A program made the position numbers and the translations under genes. The notes under the pieces are model-generated. The model made no database searches and was not told the origin of the DNA. It worked only from the letters and a program-made list of their open reading frames with translations. A stretch of DNA of 64,000 nucleotides from CBDBLK01 sp965243145 (GTDB taxonomy: Bacteria; Bdellovibrionota; Bacteriovoracia; Bacteriovoracales; Bacteriovoracaceae): the NCBI GenBank assembly GCA_965243145.1, contig CBDEUB010000002.1, positions 1,426,001 to 1,490,000 on the forward strand, read 5' to 3'. This document shows, piece after piece, positions 50,915 through 59,346 of the stretch; position 1 is the stretch's first letter, and each line of letters opens with the position of its first letter.

Positions 50915-53227
50915 TTACAGTTTAATCAAACAGCAATGGGATTGATCATAAGATTCTAAATCGTGTTTCTTACTGGCCTTTTTGCAAGATTCTTCCGACC
51001 CAATTAAAAATCCTGAACAGTTATTAGTGGCACAGTAAATATTTTTGGCCACAATACAGGAGGGAACACATTTTTCTGCCAGGTTTTTCCAGTGACCATT
51101 ATTGGGGCAACTTATGCTGGTACTGGGAACCACTATGTTGGAAGAAGTGTGGCCCGATTGAAGAGAGGCCCCAGAAGAAACTTGTTGGGCCATCTTATTA
51201 GAATTCTTAACAATATTGGCCATGGCAGGATTCCGCCGGCCCAACTCTCCAAGCAGACGGTTATTAATATCTTGATTTTGTTGTATGGCCTGGGCCAAAT
51301 CTTGTTCAGAGAGATTGGCCAAGGCCTGATTGCTTCCTCTAGACATTTGACCCAGTAACTGGTTGGCCCCATTGGTGGCCCGATGGGCATTGAGTCCGGG
51401 AAGGCCATTGATTGAAAAATTGCTGTTAGAACCCTGATAACAGTTCTTTCTCTTGAGACATCGACATTCCATATCGATTTCATAATTTTGATTTAAACAC
51501 CCTAGAGGAGTCTTATTATCATTTTCAGGATTAGATGGTAGGATATTGGCCAAACTAGCAGAATTTATAGTTGTGATTTCATCAAACAGCACACCACTCT
51601 GATCGCGATAAAAACTGGTAGTAGATTTGCGGAATTTGGCCATGGTCTTATCTATTTGTCGGATATTTTTTTCGGCCTCTTTTTCTTGCTCCTTGGCCGC
51701 AGAGGCAAGCTTTTTAGACCAAATACTCAAGGCCAGCGATGCTACGGCGATTCCTTTGGAAGAATGTAAATTTCTGATAATGGGGTTGAGAACTTTATTT
51801 TTTAATTTATTAGAAACATTTTTCAGTTGATCTTTGGCCCTACTTGCAAAATGTTTTTTTGTTTCTTGGGGGGAGGTGGGCAAAGTAAGAGGTATATTTT
51901 CAACGCTTCCGAGTCCGGAAGGAATGATAGCGCTCGCAGGATTAGATGGTACGATGTCAGTTAAACTAGCAGAACTTATCATTGTCGTTTCATCGGCCCA
52001 TCTTATACAAGGCCCTAGGCCACGAATTCTGTTGCCATTTTCATCGACATTAGGGCCGCGTTCTAGGCATCGTCGTGCAGGGCGAGCAGGTTCAGTTCTC
52101 TGTATTTCAATATCGGGGCATCGATCTTGTCCACTTCCTCCGCATTGAGAAGAAGTAGGAAGAGAAGGATTTACGCCGGTATTGTGGGGCCTCCGGTCGC
52201 CAGGGGTATGGCGAGGCCATTCACTGGGTGAAGGTTCAAGATTTTCCGCAGGAAGAGAAGGATTTACGCCGGTGTTTTCACTTTCTTGAGTATTTGGCCT
52301 TACTGTCAATTCTTCTGCGCATTGCACTTCTAAGCTTCCAGTTTCTTGACTGCAATTTATGAGATTTCCATTAGGTGTTGTCTCTGCTTCAGTACTGGGA
52401 TTTCTCTCGACTTCAGAATCAGTTTGTTCTACGCTATTTGCATTATCAGCATTCGTGTTGGCAGAAGAAGGTTGTTCTGTTTCTGACTGAGGCAGAGGTG
52501 CCGTACAGTATTGTTCGCCTGGAATAGCACCTGCACCTTTATATGGGTTACATTCCATACCTTCTGGTTTTTTATTATTGCTACATATAAGAGGCGCATT
52601 TTCATCAGTTCCAAAGGCCCGGCGGCATCCTTCAGGCGGTTCGTCTGGTTTTTCAGTTTCGTCACCCCTCCCTAGGCCAATACAAGGGATTGGAGGGAAT
52701 GGCCCAGTAAAAATTTCGGCCACTGCGGCAGTGGTGACTCCCATAAGGGCAAGGGTCAGTGCGGTTTGGATTTTGTACCGCCGGTCGGAGTTTACACGGA
52801 TGATTTCTTGTTGTTCTCGCAAATATGCAAAGGCCATATATTGGGATTCGTAGGAGGAACCGTCTTGAGCATTGGCCAATTTTTGGTAGTATTGAGAAAG
52901 ATTATCTAGCTTTCTTTTGACATTCCACTTGAGCCACAAATCGCTTCCGAGCCAGACTAAAGAAGTAGCTTTGAGCAACTTGCTGGAAAGGCAGGTCGCT
53001 TGAATCTTTTTGGCCTTGTTCAACACTAAAAAAGAAAAGGCATAGATATTAGCAATGGATGCCGCTTTGGTGGCCCCGGTGAGTTGCTTGCGTTCAGCAT
53101 CAGAAACACCTGTTTGTTGCTCTGCCCGTCGTTTCGTAGAGTCAAGTGCGTAGGTGGCGAAGGAGGCCATAAAAAATAGTAGGAAACTCGCCAAAAAACA
53201 TTGCAAAATGGTATATTTATGGGGCAT
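50915..53227 (-). CDS. large exported protein, paralog of the 48898 gene
   Basis: About 770 residues from ATG 53227. Signal peptide (ILQCFLASFLLFFMASFATYA), then AASIANIYAFSFLVLNKAKK, KATSLVWLGSDLWLKWNVKR, FAYLREQQEIIRVNSDRRYK and a helix-pair region, all aligned with the paralog. A long central insert (about 210-430) is Pro, Glu, Asn and Thr-rich and holds a duplicated NTGVNPSLP motif. Further on, NQLLGQMSRGSNQALANLSE and a final Cys-rich part (KCVPSCIVAKNIYCATNNC) appear. The C-terminal RYxxxxxxxRL motif of the paralog is missing. Function unknown. Confidence 0.7.
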   Translation of the reverse strand: MPHKYTILQCFLASFLLFFMASFATYALDSTKRRAEQQTGVSDAERKQLTGATKAASIANIYAFSFLVLNKAKKIQATCLSSKLLKATSLVWLGSDLWLKWNVKRKLDNLSQYYQKLANAQDGSSYESQYMAFAYLREQQEIIRVNSDRRYKIQTALTLALMGVTTAAVAEIFTGPFPPIPCIGLGRGDETEKPDEPPEGCRRAFGTDENAPLICSNNKKPEGMECNPYKGAGAIPGEQYCTAPLPQSETEQPSSANTNADNANSVEQTDSEVERNPSTEAETTPNGNLINCSQETGSLEVQCAEELTVRPNTQESENTGVNPSLPAENLEPSPSEWPRHTPGDRRPHNTGVNPSLPTSSQCGGSGQDRCPDIEIQRTEPARPARRCLERGPNVDENGNRIRGLGPCIRWADETTMISSASLTDIVPSNPASAIIPSGLGSVENIPLTLPTSPQETKKHFASRAKDQLKNVSNKLKNKVLNPIIRNLHSSKGIAVASLALSIWSKKLASAAKEQEKEAEKNIRQIDKTMAKFRKSTTSFYRDQSGVLFDEITTINSASLANILPSNPENDNKTPLGCLNQNYEIDMECRCLKRKNCYQGSNSNFSINGLPGLNAHRATNGANQLLGQMSRGSNQALANLSEQDLAQAIQQNQDINNRLLGELGRRNPAMANIVKNSNKMAQQVSSGASLQSGHTSSNIVVPSTSISCPNNGHWKNLAEKCVPSCIVAKNIYCATNNCSGFLIGSEESCKKASKKHDLESYDQSHCCLIKL

Positions 53228-53258
53228 AAAGTTCTTCAAATTAAAGAGGCCACAATAG

Positions 53259-53293
53259 GAAAAGTTTAAACTGTATGGTTAAAACTTTAAATC
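53259..53293 (-). promoter_or_regulatory. pair of 14-bp direct repeats upstream of the 50915 gene
   Basis: GAAAAGTTTAAACT (53259-53272) and TAAAACTTTAAATC (53280-53293) have the same 21-bp spacing as the pair ahead of the paralog. A further shared stretch, CAGAGAGAAATTT against TAGAGAGAAATTG, lies just beyond in both. The upstream regions were therefore duplicated with the genes. Confidence 0.45.
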
Positions 53294-53338
53294 ACAGAGA
53301 GAAATTTACCCCCTTTGCGGGCCTAAAGAGGAGAAAAG

Positions 53339-53551
53339 ATGAGTGCAAAAAGCAAATCGTTTGAACAATCCCTTGAAGAATTGGAAAGCGTAGTGGGCCG
53401 ACTGGAATCGAATGAACTCGACCTGGATAAATGCCTTGAATTGTTTGAAAAGGGTGTCATTCTATACAAGGATTGCAAAAAGAAATTGGACAAAGTGGAG
53501 AAGAGAATTGCCAAGCTCTCCGAAGATCTCAAAGAAGAACCACTCTCTTAA
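53339..53551 (+). CDS. xseB: exodeoxyribonuclease VII small subunit
   Basis: 70 residues with the XseB pattern: FEQSLEELESVVGRLESNEL followed by DLDKCLELFEKGVILYKDCK and KKLDKVEKRI. It binds the large subunit XseA to form the single-strand-specific exonuclease. AGAGGAG lies six bases before ATG 53339. xseA is not in the window, so the subunit genes are split. Confidence 0.9.
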   Translation: MSAKSKSFEQSLEELESVVGRLESNELDLDKCLELFEKGVILYKDCKKKLDKVEKRIAKLSEDLKEEPLS

Positions 53552-53658
53552 AATTCAACTAAAAGGGCACATATCGGGTTAAGAAATAGCAATCAAGGGA
53601 CGATAAGAAGAGTGTTATTTGCGGGATTTTCCCCGCCTAAAATGGCCGGTTGAATATT

Positions 53659-56400
53659 ATGGGATATTTTAGAAAATTTTTTTTAAAAATCCTGATAGGT
53701 TCACTTGGATTATTTTTGTTGGCCATTATTCTAGGCCTCGGCACGATTATCATTTTTTCCATGGGGTTGCCCAAAATTGCTTCTCTGGCCGATTATCGGC
53801 CCAATATCCCTTCACGAATCCTCGCCAAAGACGGAACTGTTTTGGCAGAAATTGCGTTAGAACGCAGGGAGGTCGCCCAATTTGATGAAATTCCCCAACT
53901 CATTGTGGATGCCTTTCTCTCCGCCGAGGATTCCAGTTTTTTTGAACACCGGGGCGTCGATTACATGGGGGTTTTGCGCGCCTTTTTGGCAAATTTAAAG
54001 GCCGGAAGAGTGGTTCAAGGTGGCTCTACTATTACCCAACAAGTGGCCAAATCTTTTTTGCTCACCCAACAGCGCTCCTATTCCAGAAAAATTAAAGACA
54101 TTCTCTTGGCGCGGAAAATTGAAAAAAGGTTTAGTAAAAAAGAAATTCTCTACCTCTACCTCAATCAAGTTTACCTGGGAGGGGGATACTACGGAATTAA
54201 GGCCGCCTTTCGCGGTTACTTTGGCAAAGAATTGGCCGAGGCCACCATCGCCGAGGCGGCCATGGTGGCAGGACTGTTGGTGGCACCGGGAAGATACTCA
54301 CCCTATATCAACCCCGAACGCGCTTCTTTTAGGCAGAGATATGTTTTGGCCAGGCTATACAACAATGGCGTTATCGATCGGGAACAGTACCAGCAGGCCT
54401 TGCAAGAAAAAATCCGTTTTCGCTTGTGGAGGCCCAAGAATTTTAAGGCCGGCCATTTTACCGACTGGGTGCGTCGAATGGCGATTGAGCGCCTGGGAGA
54501 AGAGGAATTGAAAACGGGGGGATATTCCATCCAAACCCACCTCGACTGGGAACTTCAACAAGTGGCCGAAAAAGCAGTTTTAGCAGGGGCCAGAGCAATA
54601 GATAAACGCCAGGGATTTAAAGGGCCAATTGGAAAGGTAGAATCCGAGGCATGGGAAGAATGGGTGGCCAATGAAAGAGATCGCATTTATAGGGAGCAAT
54701 CAAATTATTTTACCATCGGCGAGGCCTTTGAGCGCGTTTATGAAATATCTTTTGAAGATGAAGAATTGGAACCTGCCAGGCAACAGACGGCAAATTTCCG
54801 CAAAATTATAAAATCTTCAAGGTGGCGGGAAGGATACGCGAAAAACGACACTGTACTTAAATATCTCGAAAAAGACAAACTTTATAAGGCAGTTGTCGAA
54901 CACGCCGACAACTCCGCCCGGCTCATCTATATCAATCTCTTTGGCATTAAAGGCGTGATCCCTTACGAGGGATTTCGATGGGCACGCAAACGCGAAATAT
55001 CGGAAAAGCGCAAAGATTTTCACTATGTCACCAGGCCCTCTTCAATTGTAAAAAAAGGCGATTTGGTGTGGGTGCAAATTGAAGACTTTAAAACCAGTAT
55101 CGCCAAAGTGGCCCACGGCAAATATGCCTCGACGGTGGCAAAGCTATCTCCCAGAGCGAAAAGGTTAGTGAGAACACAAACATTTTTGAAACTTTCTTTA
55201 GAGCAAGAAGTGGAAGTTCAATCGGCGTTAGTTTCACTCGATCCCTTTAGTGGTGAAGTGGTGAGTTTTGTCGGGGGAGTCGATTTTGGCAAATCCCAAT
55301 TCAACCGGGCGATTCAATCCCACCGCCAACCGGGATCGTGTTTTAAGCCCATCCTTTACGCTGCCGCTTTGGAAAATGGATTCACTCCGGCCAGTATCAT
55401 CATCGACAGCCCCGAAACCCTGGGGAGTGGAACCGACTCGCTCAACTGGAAACCCCGCAATTACGACGGGAAGTTTAAGGGGCCAATGACTTTGAGAAAT
55501 AGCTTGGAACTCAGCCGCAATGTTCCCACCATCAAAATAGCACATAAATTGGGAGTCCCCACCATCATTGACTACGCCAAGAGGATAGGACTCAAGGCCA
55601 ACTTAGACCCCGATTTATCTTTGGCCCTGGGGTCTTTTGGAGTAACGCTAACCAATTTGACTTCAACTTACGCCATTTTCCCCAACGGCGGTAAGAAAAT
55701 AACTCCCAAATTTATTTCATCCATCAGTGACCGCCACGGGATGGAAATTCCCCCTACTGAAAACTTGGACGGCGAAGAGAACGCCGAGCAAAGTGGTGAA
55801 GAACTCGACCGAAGCGGGGCCAGTGAAGAAGAAAATGAACTATTCAGCGATTTGATGGAAGAAAAAAGGGACAACCAATTCCTCAAAAACTTGCAGGAAG
55901 ACCAGGTCTACGACCCCAGGCTGGCCTACATTATGGCCAACTTGTTGCGTGGAGTAGTTCTCCACGGAACGGGGAGAAAGGCGCGGGAAATTTCCCTCTT
56001 TCTGGGAGGAAAAACGGGAACTACTAACGATTACATCGACGCCTGGTTCGTAGGCTTTAGTTCCAGACTGGTCACTGGAGTTTGGACTGGCTTTGACGAA
56101 AACCAAACCCTCGGTTGGGGCGAATCGGGGGCCAGGTCTGCCCTCCCCATTTGGAAAGAATTTATGCGCCATGGCCTCAAGAAGTTTGGCGAGCACACAT
56201 TCAGGCCTCCGGCCGGAATTGTCAATGTCAAAATCGACAAAGCAACCGGCAAGTTAGTCACTGATGGCCAGCGCAGCTTTGAAGAGGCCTTTGTCGAAGG
56301 AACCGAACCCGGTGCTGAAGTTGAAACTCCCGTTTTTACCCAAGAGGGGCCAGATGCCAACGCTAGTCTGTTTGAAGAAGACGAATACTATGCTCGATAA
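53659..56400 (+). CDS. mrcA: class A penicillin-binding protein 1A
   Basis: 913 residues from ATG 53659. One N-terminal membrane helix (ILIGSLGLFLLAIILGLGTI) is followed by the glycosyltransferase domain with the catalytic Glu90 in EDSSFFEHRGVD, and GGSTITQQVAKSFLL. The transpeptidase domain has SCFK (Ser560), SRN in LELSRNVPT and KTG in LGGKTGTTND (Lys785). An OB-like insert lies between the domains, as in PBP1A. It polymerises and cross-links peptidoglycan outside the inner membrane. All catalytic motifs are present. Confidence 0.93.
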   Translation: MGYFRKFFLKILIGSLGLFLLAIILGLGTIIIFSMGLPKIASLADYRPNIPSRILAKDGTVLAEIALERREVAQFDEIPQLIVDAFLSAEDSSFFEHRGVDYMGVLRAFLANLKAGRVVQGGSTITQQVAKSFLLTQQRSYSRKIKDILLARKIEKRFSKKEILYLYLNQVYLGGGYYGIKAAFRGYFGKELAEATIAEAAMVAGLLVAPGRYSPYINPERASFRQRYVLARLYNNGVIDREQYQQALQEKIRFRLWRPKNFKAGHFTDWVRRMAIERLGEEELKTGGYSIQTHLDWELQQVAEKAVLAGARAIDKRQGFKGPIGKVESEAWEEWVANERDRIYREQSNYFTIGEAFERVYEISFEDEELEPARQQTANFRKIIKSSRWREGYAKNDTVLKYLEKDKLYKAVVEHADNSARLIYINLFGIKGVIPYEGFRWARKREISEKRKDFHYVTRPSSIVKKGDLVWVQIEDFKTSIAKVAHGKYASTVAKLSPRAKRLVRTQTFLKLSLEQEVEVQSALVSLDPFSGEVVSFVGGVDFGKSQFNRAIQSHRQPGSCFKPILYAAALENGFTPASIIIDSPETLGSGTDSLNWKPRNYDGKFKGPMTLRNSLELSRNVPTIKIAHKLGVPTIIDYAKRIGLKANLDPDLSLALGSFGVTLTNLTSTYAIFPNGGKKITPKFISSISDRHGMEIPPTENLDGEENAEQSGEELDRSGASEEENELFSDLMEEKRDNQFLKNLQEDQVYDPRLAYIMANLLRGVVLHGTGRKAREISLFLGGKTGTTNDYIDAWFVGFSSRLVTGVWTGFDENQTLGWGESGARSALPIWKEFMRHGLKKFGEHTFRPPAGIVNVKIDKATGKLVTDGQRSFEEAFVEGTEPGAEVETPVFTQEGPDANASLFEEDEYYAR

Positions 56401-56429
56401 GTGAGGCCGCTTTTTTCTCGGAAAGAAAA

Positions 56430-56636
56430 ATGAGCAAGAATCTTATTGTTTACGAATCTAACGACACGACTTTTTTACCCATCATCGAACAGGCCCTTAA
56501 AGATCACAATATTCCTTTTACAACAACCGGCGGTGCTGATGTCGGAGTCGGTTTAGGGGCACGCTTCATAAGAATTTTCGTAGAACCGGAATTTGTTGGG
56601 AAGGCCAAGGCCATTATCGAGCAAGTCAGTTTATAG
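56430..56636 (+). CDS. DUF2007-like small protein
   Basis: 68 residues. LIVYESNDTTFLPIIEQALK followed by DHNIPFTTTGG and a final RIFVEPEFVGKAKAIIEQV fits the small DUF2007 (putative signal transducing) fold, a ferredoxin-like domain of unknown role. It starts 29 bases after the mrcA stop and may be co-transcribed. Confidence 0.65.
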   Translation: MSKNLIVYESNDTTFLPIIEQALKDHNIPFTTTGGADVGVGLGARFIRIFVEPEFVGKAKAIIEQVSL

Positions 56637-56711
56637 ATTTTTTTAAAGTGAGGCAAGAGTATTTTAATGCAAAGAGTCTTTAACAGATTACACCGCTCTG
56701 CATCTCGCATA

Positions 56712-56742
56712 TTGTAGGGCCTAGATAATTATGCGATATAAT
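56712..56742 (+). promoter_or_regulatory. possible promoter of the AT-rich cassette
   Basis: A perfect -10 box TATAAT (56737-56742) is preceded by TTGTAG (56712-56717) with a long 19-base spacer. It lies 41 bases before the first cassette gene. The -35 match is weak. Confidence 0.45.
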
Positions 56743-56783
56743 AGCAGTAAACTTGGCATTAACACCGAAAGCGGAGGACTCAT

Positions 56784-57521
56784 TTGAAATTTTATTCTCA
56801 AGATTTGCCCAAAAAAATTTCTCCGTGCCCCATACTTGAGGCAATAGTAGAATTTAGGTTTGAATCAGATATGCCCCAGGAAATCATCCCTGGTGTTATT
56901 GCCCATAAACTTAAAAAATACTATCCCTCCGTTGAGCGACTTCCAATCACGGAACTCCCCATGACCATTCGCAACAATGACCCAAATTTAAAGTTTTCTC
57001 CTGAACTCAAATTAAAAAATGACAACTTTCAAATCCAAGTTGGCCCTAAATCAGTATCAATAGTTTGCCCCAAAGAATACCAAGGTTGGTCGAAATATTA
57101 TCAAGCAATCAAAGAAACCTTTGGAGAAGTTCTTTCGCTTAATGTTGCCAAAAAACTGATACAGACTGGCCTACGGTATATATCTTTTTTTGGTGGAAAA
57201 GATATTTTTAAAAATACTAATATTAAATTAGAACTTTCTAACAATTCACTGATAGGCCAACACAATATTTTAAGGAGCGAATTTAATTACGATGATTTCA
57301 AATGCGTTGTTCAAATAGCTAATAATGTATCTCTTGGCCATAACATGCAATTAGGTTCAAATGTTGACATTGATATTATCAAAGTGAGAAATGAAAATGA
57401 CCTTAGTTTCTCCGATTTTGAAAACAGTGTTGAAAACGCACATAAGGTTCAAAAAATGATATTTTTCAGCCTACTTAAAGATGATTTCCTTAAAACTCTT
57501 AAACCAAATTATGGCCGATGA
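56784..57521 (+). CDS. TIGR04255-family protein, first gene of AT-rich cassette
   Basis: 245 residues from TTG 56784, with GGAGGA eight bases upstream. The N-terminal CPILEAIVEFRFES matches the PPIxEA-x-FEIRF opening of the sporadically distributed TIGR04255 family. The repeat LQTGLRYISFF-type strand and a C-terminal FENSVENAHKVQKMIFFSLL helix are also typical. Function is unknown. Base composition is clearly lower in GC than the flanks. Its stop overlaps the next start (ATGA). The patchy distribution of the family and the cassette form suggest a defence or toxin-like role; that is inference only. Confidence 0.75.
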   Translation: MKFYSQDLPKKISPCPILEAIVEFRFESDMPQEIIPGVIAHKLKKYYPSVERLPITELPMTIRNNDPNLKFSPELKLKNDNFQIQVGPKSVSIVCPKEYQGWSKYYQAIKETFGEVLSLNVAKKLIQTGLRYISFFGGKDIFKNTNIKLELSNNSLIGQHNILRSEFNYDDFKCVVQIANNVSLGHNMQLGSNVDIDIIKVRNENDLSFSDFENSVENAHKVQKMIFFSLLKDDFLKTLKPNYGR

Positions 57522-57850
57522 CCTATATCACCAAACACAAATATTACCTTGACAGCACACATTCTCAAATCAGTAGCATTTTTGACAGTAATTTTAAAAT
57601 TCTATTGTCTTTTCTTGATTTGCAAAATAGAAAACCTATAGGAACTGATGGCCAAACTTTAGATAACCTCAAAAATCTTATTCCTAGCTACAATCTTCAA
57701 GGCACCGGAGGAAAAGAATATTTATCCAAAGAAAGCAATGACTATTTTACCATAACTTCTTTTGCATCGTCCTTACTACAAGAACAAGAGTATTTATCCA
57801 AAGAATTTGAGGCAACATTTCAAAAAAGGTTTTGGGATATTCTTGCGTAA
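57518..57850 (+). CDS. unknown protein, second gene of AT-rich cassette
   Basis: 110 residues, no signal peptide. The sequence YLSKE occurs twice (GGKEYLSKESND and QEQEYLSKEFEA), possibly an internal duplication. The start overlaps the stop of the first gene by four bases, and its stop overlaps the start of the third (TAATG). No family recognised. Such tight coupling usually means a joint complex made in fixed ratio. Confidence 0.65.
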   Translation: MTYITKHKYYLDSTHSQISSIFDSNFKILLSFLDLQNRKPIGTDGQTLDNLKNLIPSYNLQGTGGKEYLSKESNDYFTITSFASSLLQEQEYLSKEFEATFQKRFWDILA

Positions 57851-58467
57851 TGTTCGATTCTGATTTACTTGATGATTTCAAGATTTTTCTTCCGAAATAC
57901 CTTTCGGAAGAATCTCAAAAAAAGTTGTTCGATGAATTAAAAAGATTTCCTTCAAACATAAATGAAAGATTTTATACTTCCAAACAAAGCAACCCATCTC
58001 AGATACTGCAAGGGGATGGATTTTCAAGCGTTCCTATTGCAGATTATGAACACGAAATTTTTAAGAAAGCTAAAGGCATACTTCTAAGCAATTCTTGTGA
58101 TGCTTCACCATCTAACAAGCGCATTTATATTCCGTACTTATCTTTTGCACCAATAATCAACTTGGAAAAATGGGAAAGAGTTTTACTTGAAGAAGGCCAT
58201 GACAAAAATTCTGTCGAAGGCCACATTAAATCTATTCAAAAACAAAAAATAACTCAATTTTTTTTTCTTCCTAAAAGAAAAGGACTTGATTCTGATTGTT
58301 TTGTAAGATTTGATCGCATGTTTAGTATTCCCTTTTCAGAAATCTTTAATAGGAATTTGACTAAGGAAAGGATTTTTACATTAAGTAACTACGGTTTTTA
58401 TATATTTTTATTTAAGCTATCAATCCACTTTACACGGGTTCAAGAGAGAATTGATAGAGAGGAATAA
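57850..58467 (+). CDS. unknown protein, third gene of AT-rich cassette
   Basis: 205 residues from ATG 57850. LLDDFKIFLPKYLSEESQKK leads into a helical N-terminal part; the middle has PYLSFAPIINLEKWERVLLE and KIQKQKITQFFFLPKRKG-like stretches with charged and aromatic residues, and the C-terminus LFKLSIHFTRVQERIDRE. No known domain is seen. It ends four bases before folD, so the cassette is placed tightly against a housekeeping gene. Confidence 0.62.
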   Translation: MFDSDLLDDFKIFLPKYLSEESQKKLFDELKRFPSNINERFYTSKQSNPSQILQGDGFSSVPIADYEHEIFKKAKGILLSNSCDASPSNKRIYIPYLSFAPIINLEKWERVLLEEGHDKNSVEGHIKSIQKQKITQFFFLPKRKGLDSDCFVRFDRMFSIPFSEIFNRNLTKERIFTLSNYGFYIFLFKLSIHFTRVQERIDREE

Positions 58468-58470
58468 CGC

Positions 58471-59346
58471 ATGAGCACCCTCCTGGCCGCTGCTCCAGTG
58501 CGGCAAAAGCGCATTGCCGATCTCAAAAATCGCTGCCGAGCGCTTAAAACACAGGGCATAACGCCCTCTATGAAAGTCTTGCTGGTGGGAGAGCACCCTC
58601 CTTCACTTATCTATACCCGCCGAAAAAGGGAATTTGTCGAGAGTTGGGGCGGGCGCTGTGAAATTGTGGGCCTGCCGGAAAAGGCCAGCGAGAAGCACTT
58701 TTTGGCCGAATTGGATGCCATCAGTGCAGATTCAACCGTGCATGGCCTTTTTGTCCAATTGCCGCTGCCGGCCCACCTCGGGCATCTCGATGTCGGACAA
58801 CTCATCCCCTGCCAAAAAGATGTCGACGGTTTTCACCAAGGCAACTTATACCATTTGCTGCGGGGAGATTTGGCCGCCAAAAGTTTGCTTCCCTGCACTC
58901 CCCGCGGAATTATCACCTTGCTTAGAGAATATGATATTGAATTGCAGGGCAAAAATGTTTTGGTGATCGGCCGCAGTCTCATCGTCGGACGGCCCTTAGC
59001 GCTACTGTGTTTGGCCCATAATGCTAGCGTCAGTTTGTGCCATTCCCACACCCGCAATTTAACCGAATATTCTTTTTCCGCCGACCTCATTATTTCAGCA
59101 GTCGGGCGGGCAAAATTTTTTACCCGCCAGTTTCTCCACCCCGAACGGCGCGATCAAATTCTGATCGATGTGGGTATCAATCGGAACTCCAATGGCCATT
59201 TGTGCGGGGATATGGACTTTGAAAATTTAAAGGACTGGTGCGGAGCGATTACTCCCGTTCCCGGTGGAGTTGGCCCCATGACAGTGCTTTCTTTGTCGGA
59301 AAACCTGCTCACTGCCGCCGAGTGGGCGGCCCAAAGGGAGATATGA
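58471..59346 (+). CDS. folD: methylenetetrahydrofolate dehydrogenase / cyclohydrolase
   Basis: 291 residues. The active-site segment is HPPSLIYTRRKREF (Tyr48, Lys52), followed by GLFVQLPLPAHL, the DVDGFH motif near 112, VIGRSLIVGRPLA near 165 and ITPVPGGVGPMTV near 265. It interconverts one-carbon forms of tetrahydrofolate in the cytoplasm. The stop overlaps the gcvT start (ATGA), so folate interconversion is linked with glycine cleavage. Confidence 0.94.
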   Translation: MSTLLAAAPVRQKRIADLKNRCRALKTQGITPSMKVLLVGEHPPSLIYTRRKREFVESWGGRCEIVGLPEKASEKHFLAELDAISADSTVHGLFVQLPLPAHLGHLDVGQLIPCQKDVDGFHQGNLYHLLRGDLAAKSLLPCTPRGIITLLREYDIELQGKNVLVIGRSLIVGRPLALLCLAHNASVSLCHSHTRNLTEYSFSADLIISAVGRAKFFTRQFLHPERRDQILIDVGINRNSNGHLCGDMDFENLKDWCGAITPVPGGVGPMTVLSLSENLLTAAEWAAQREI

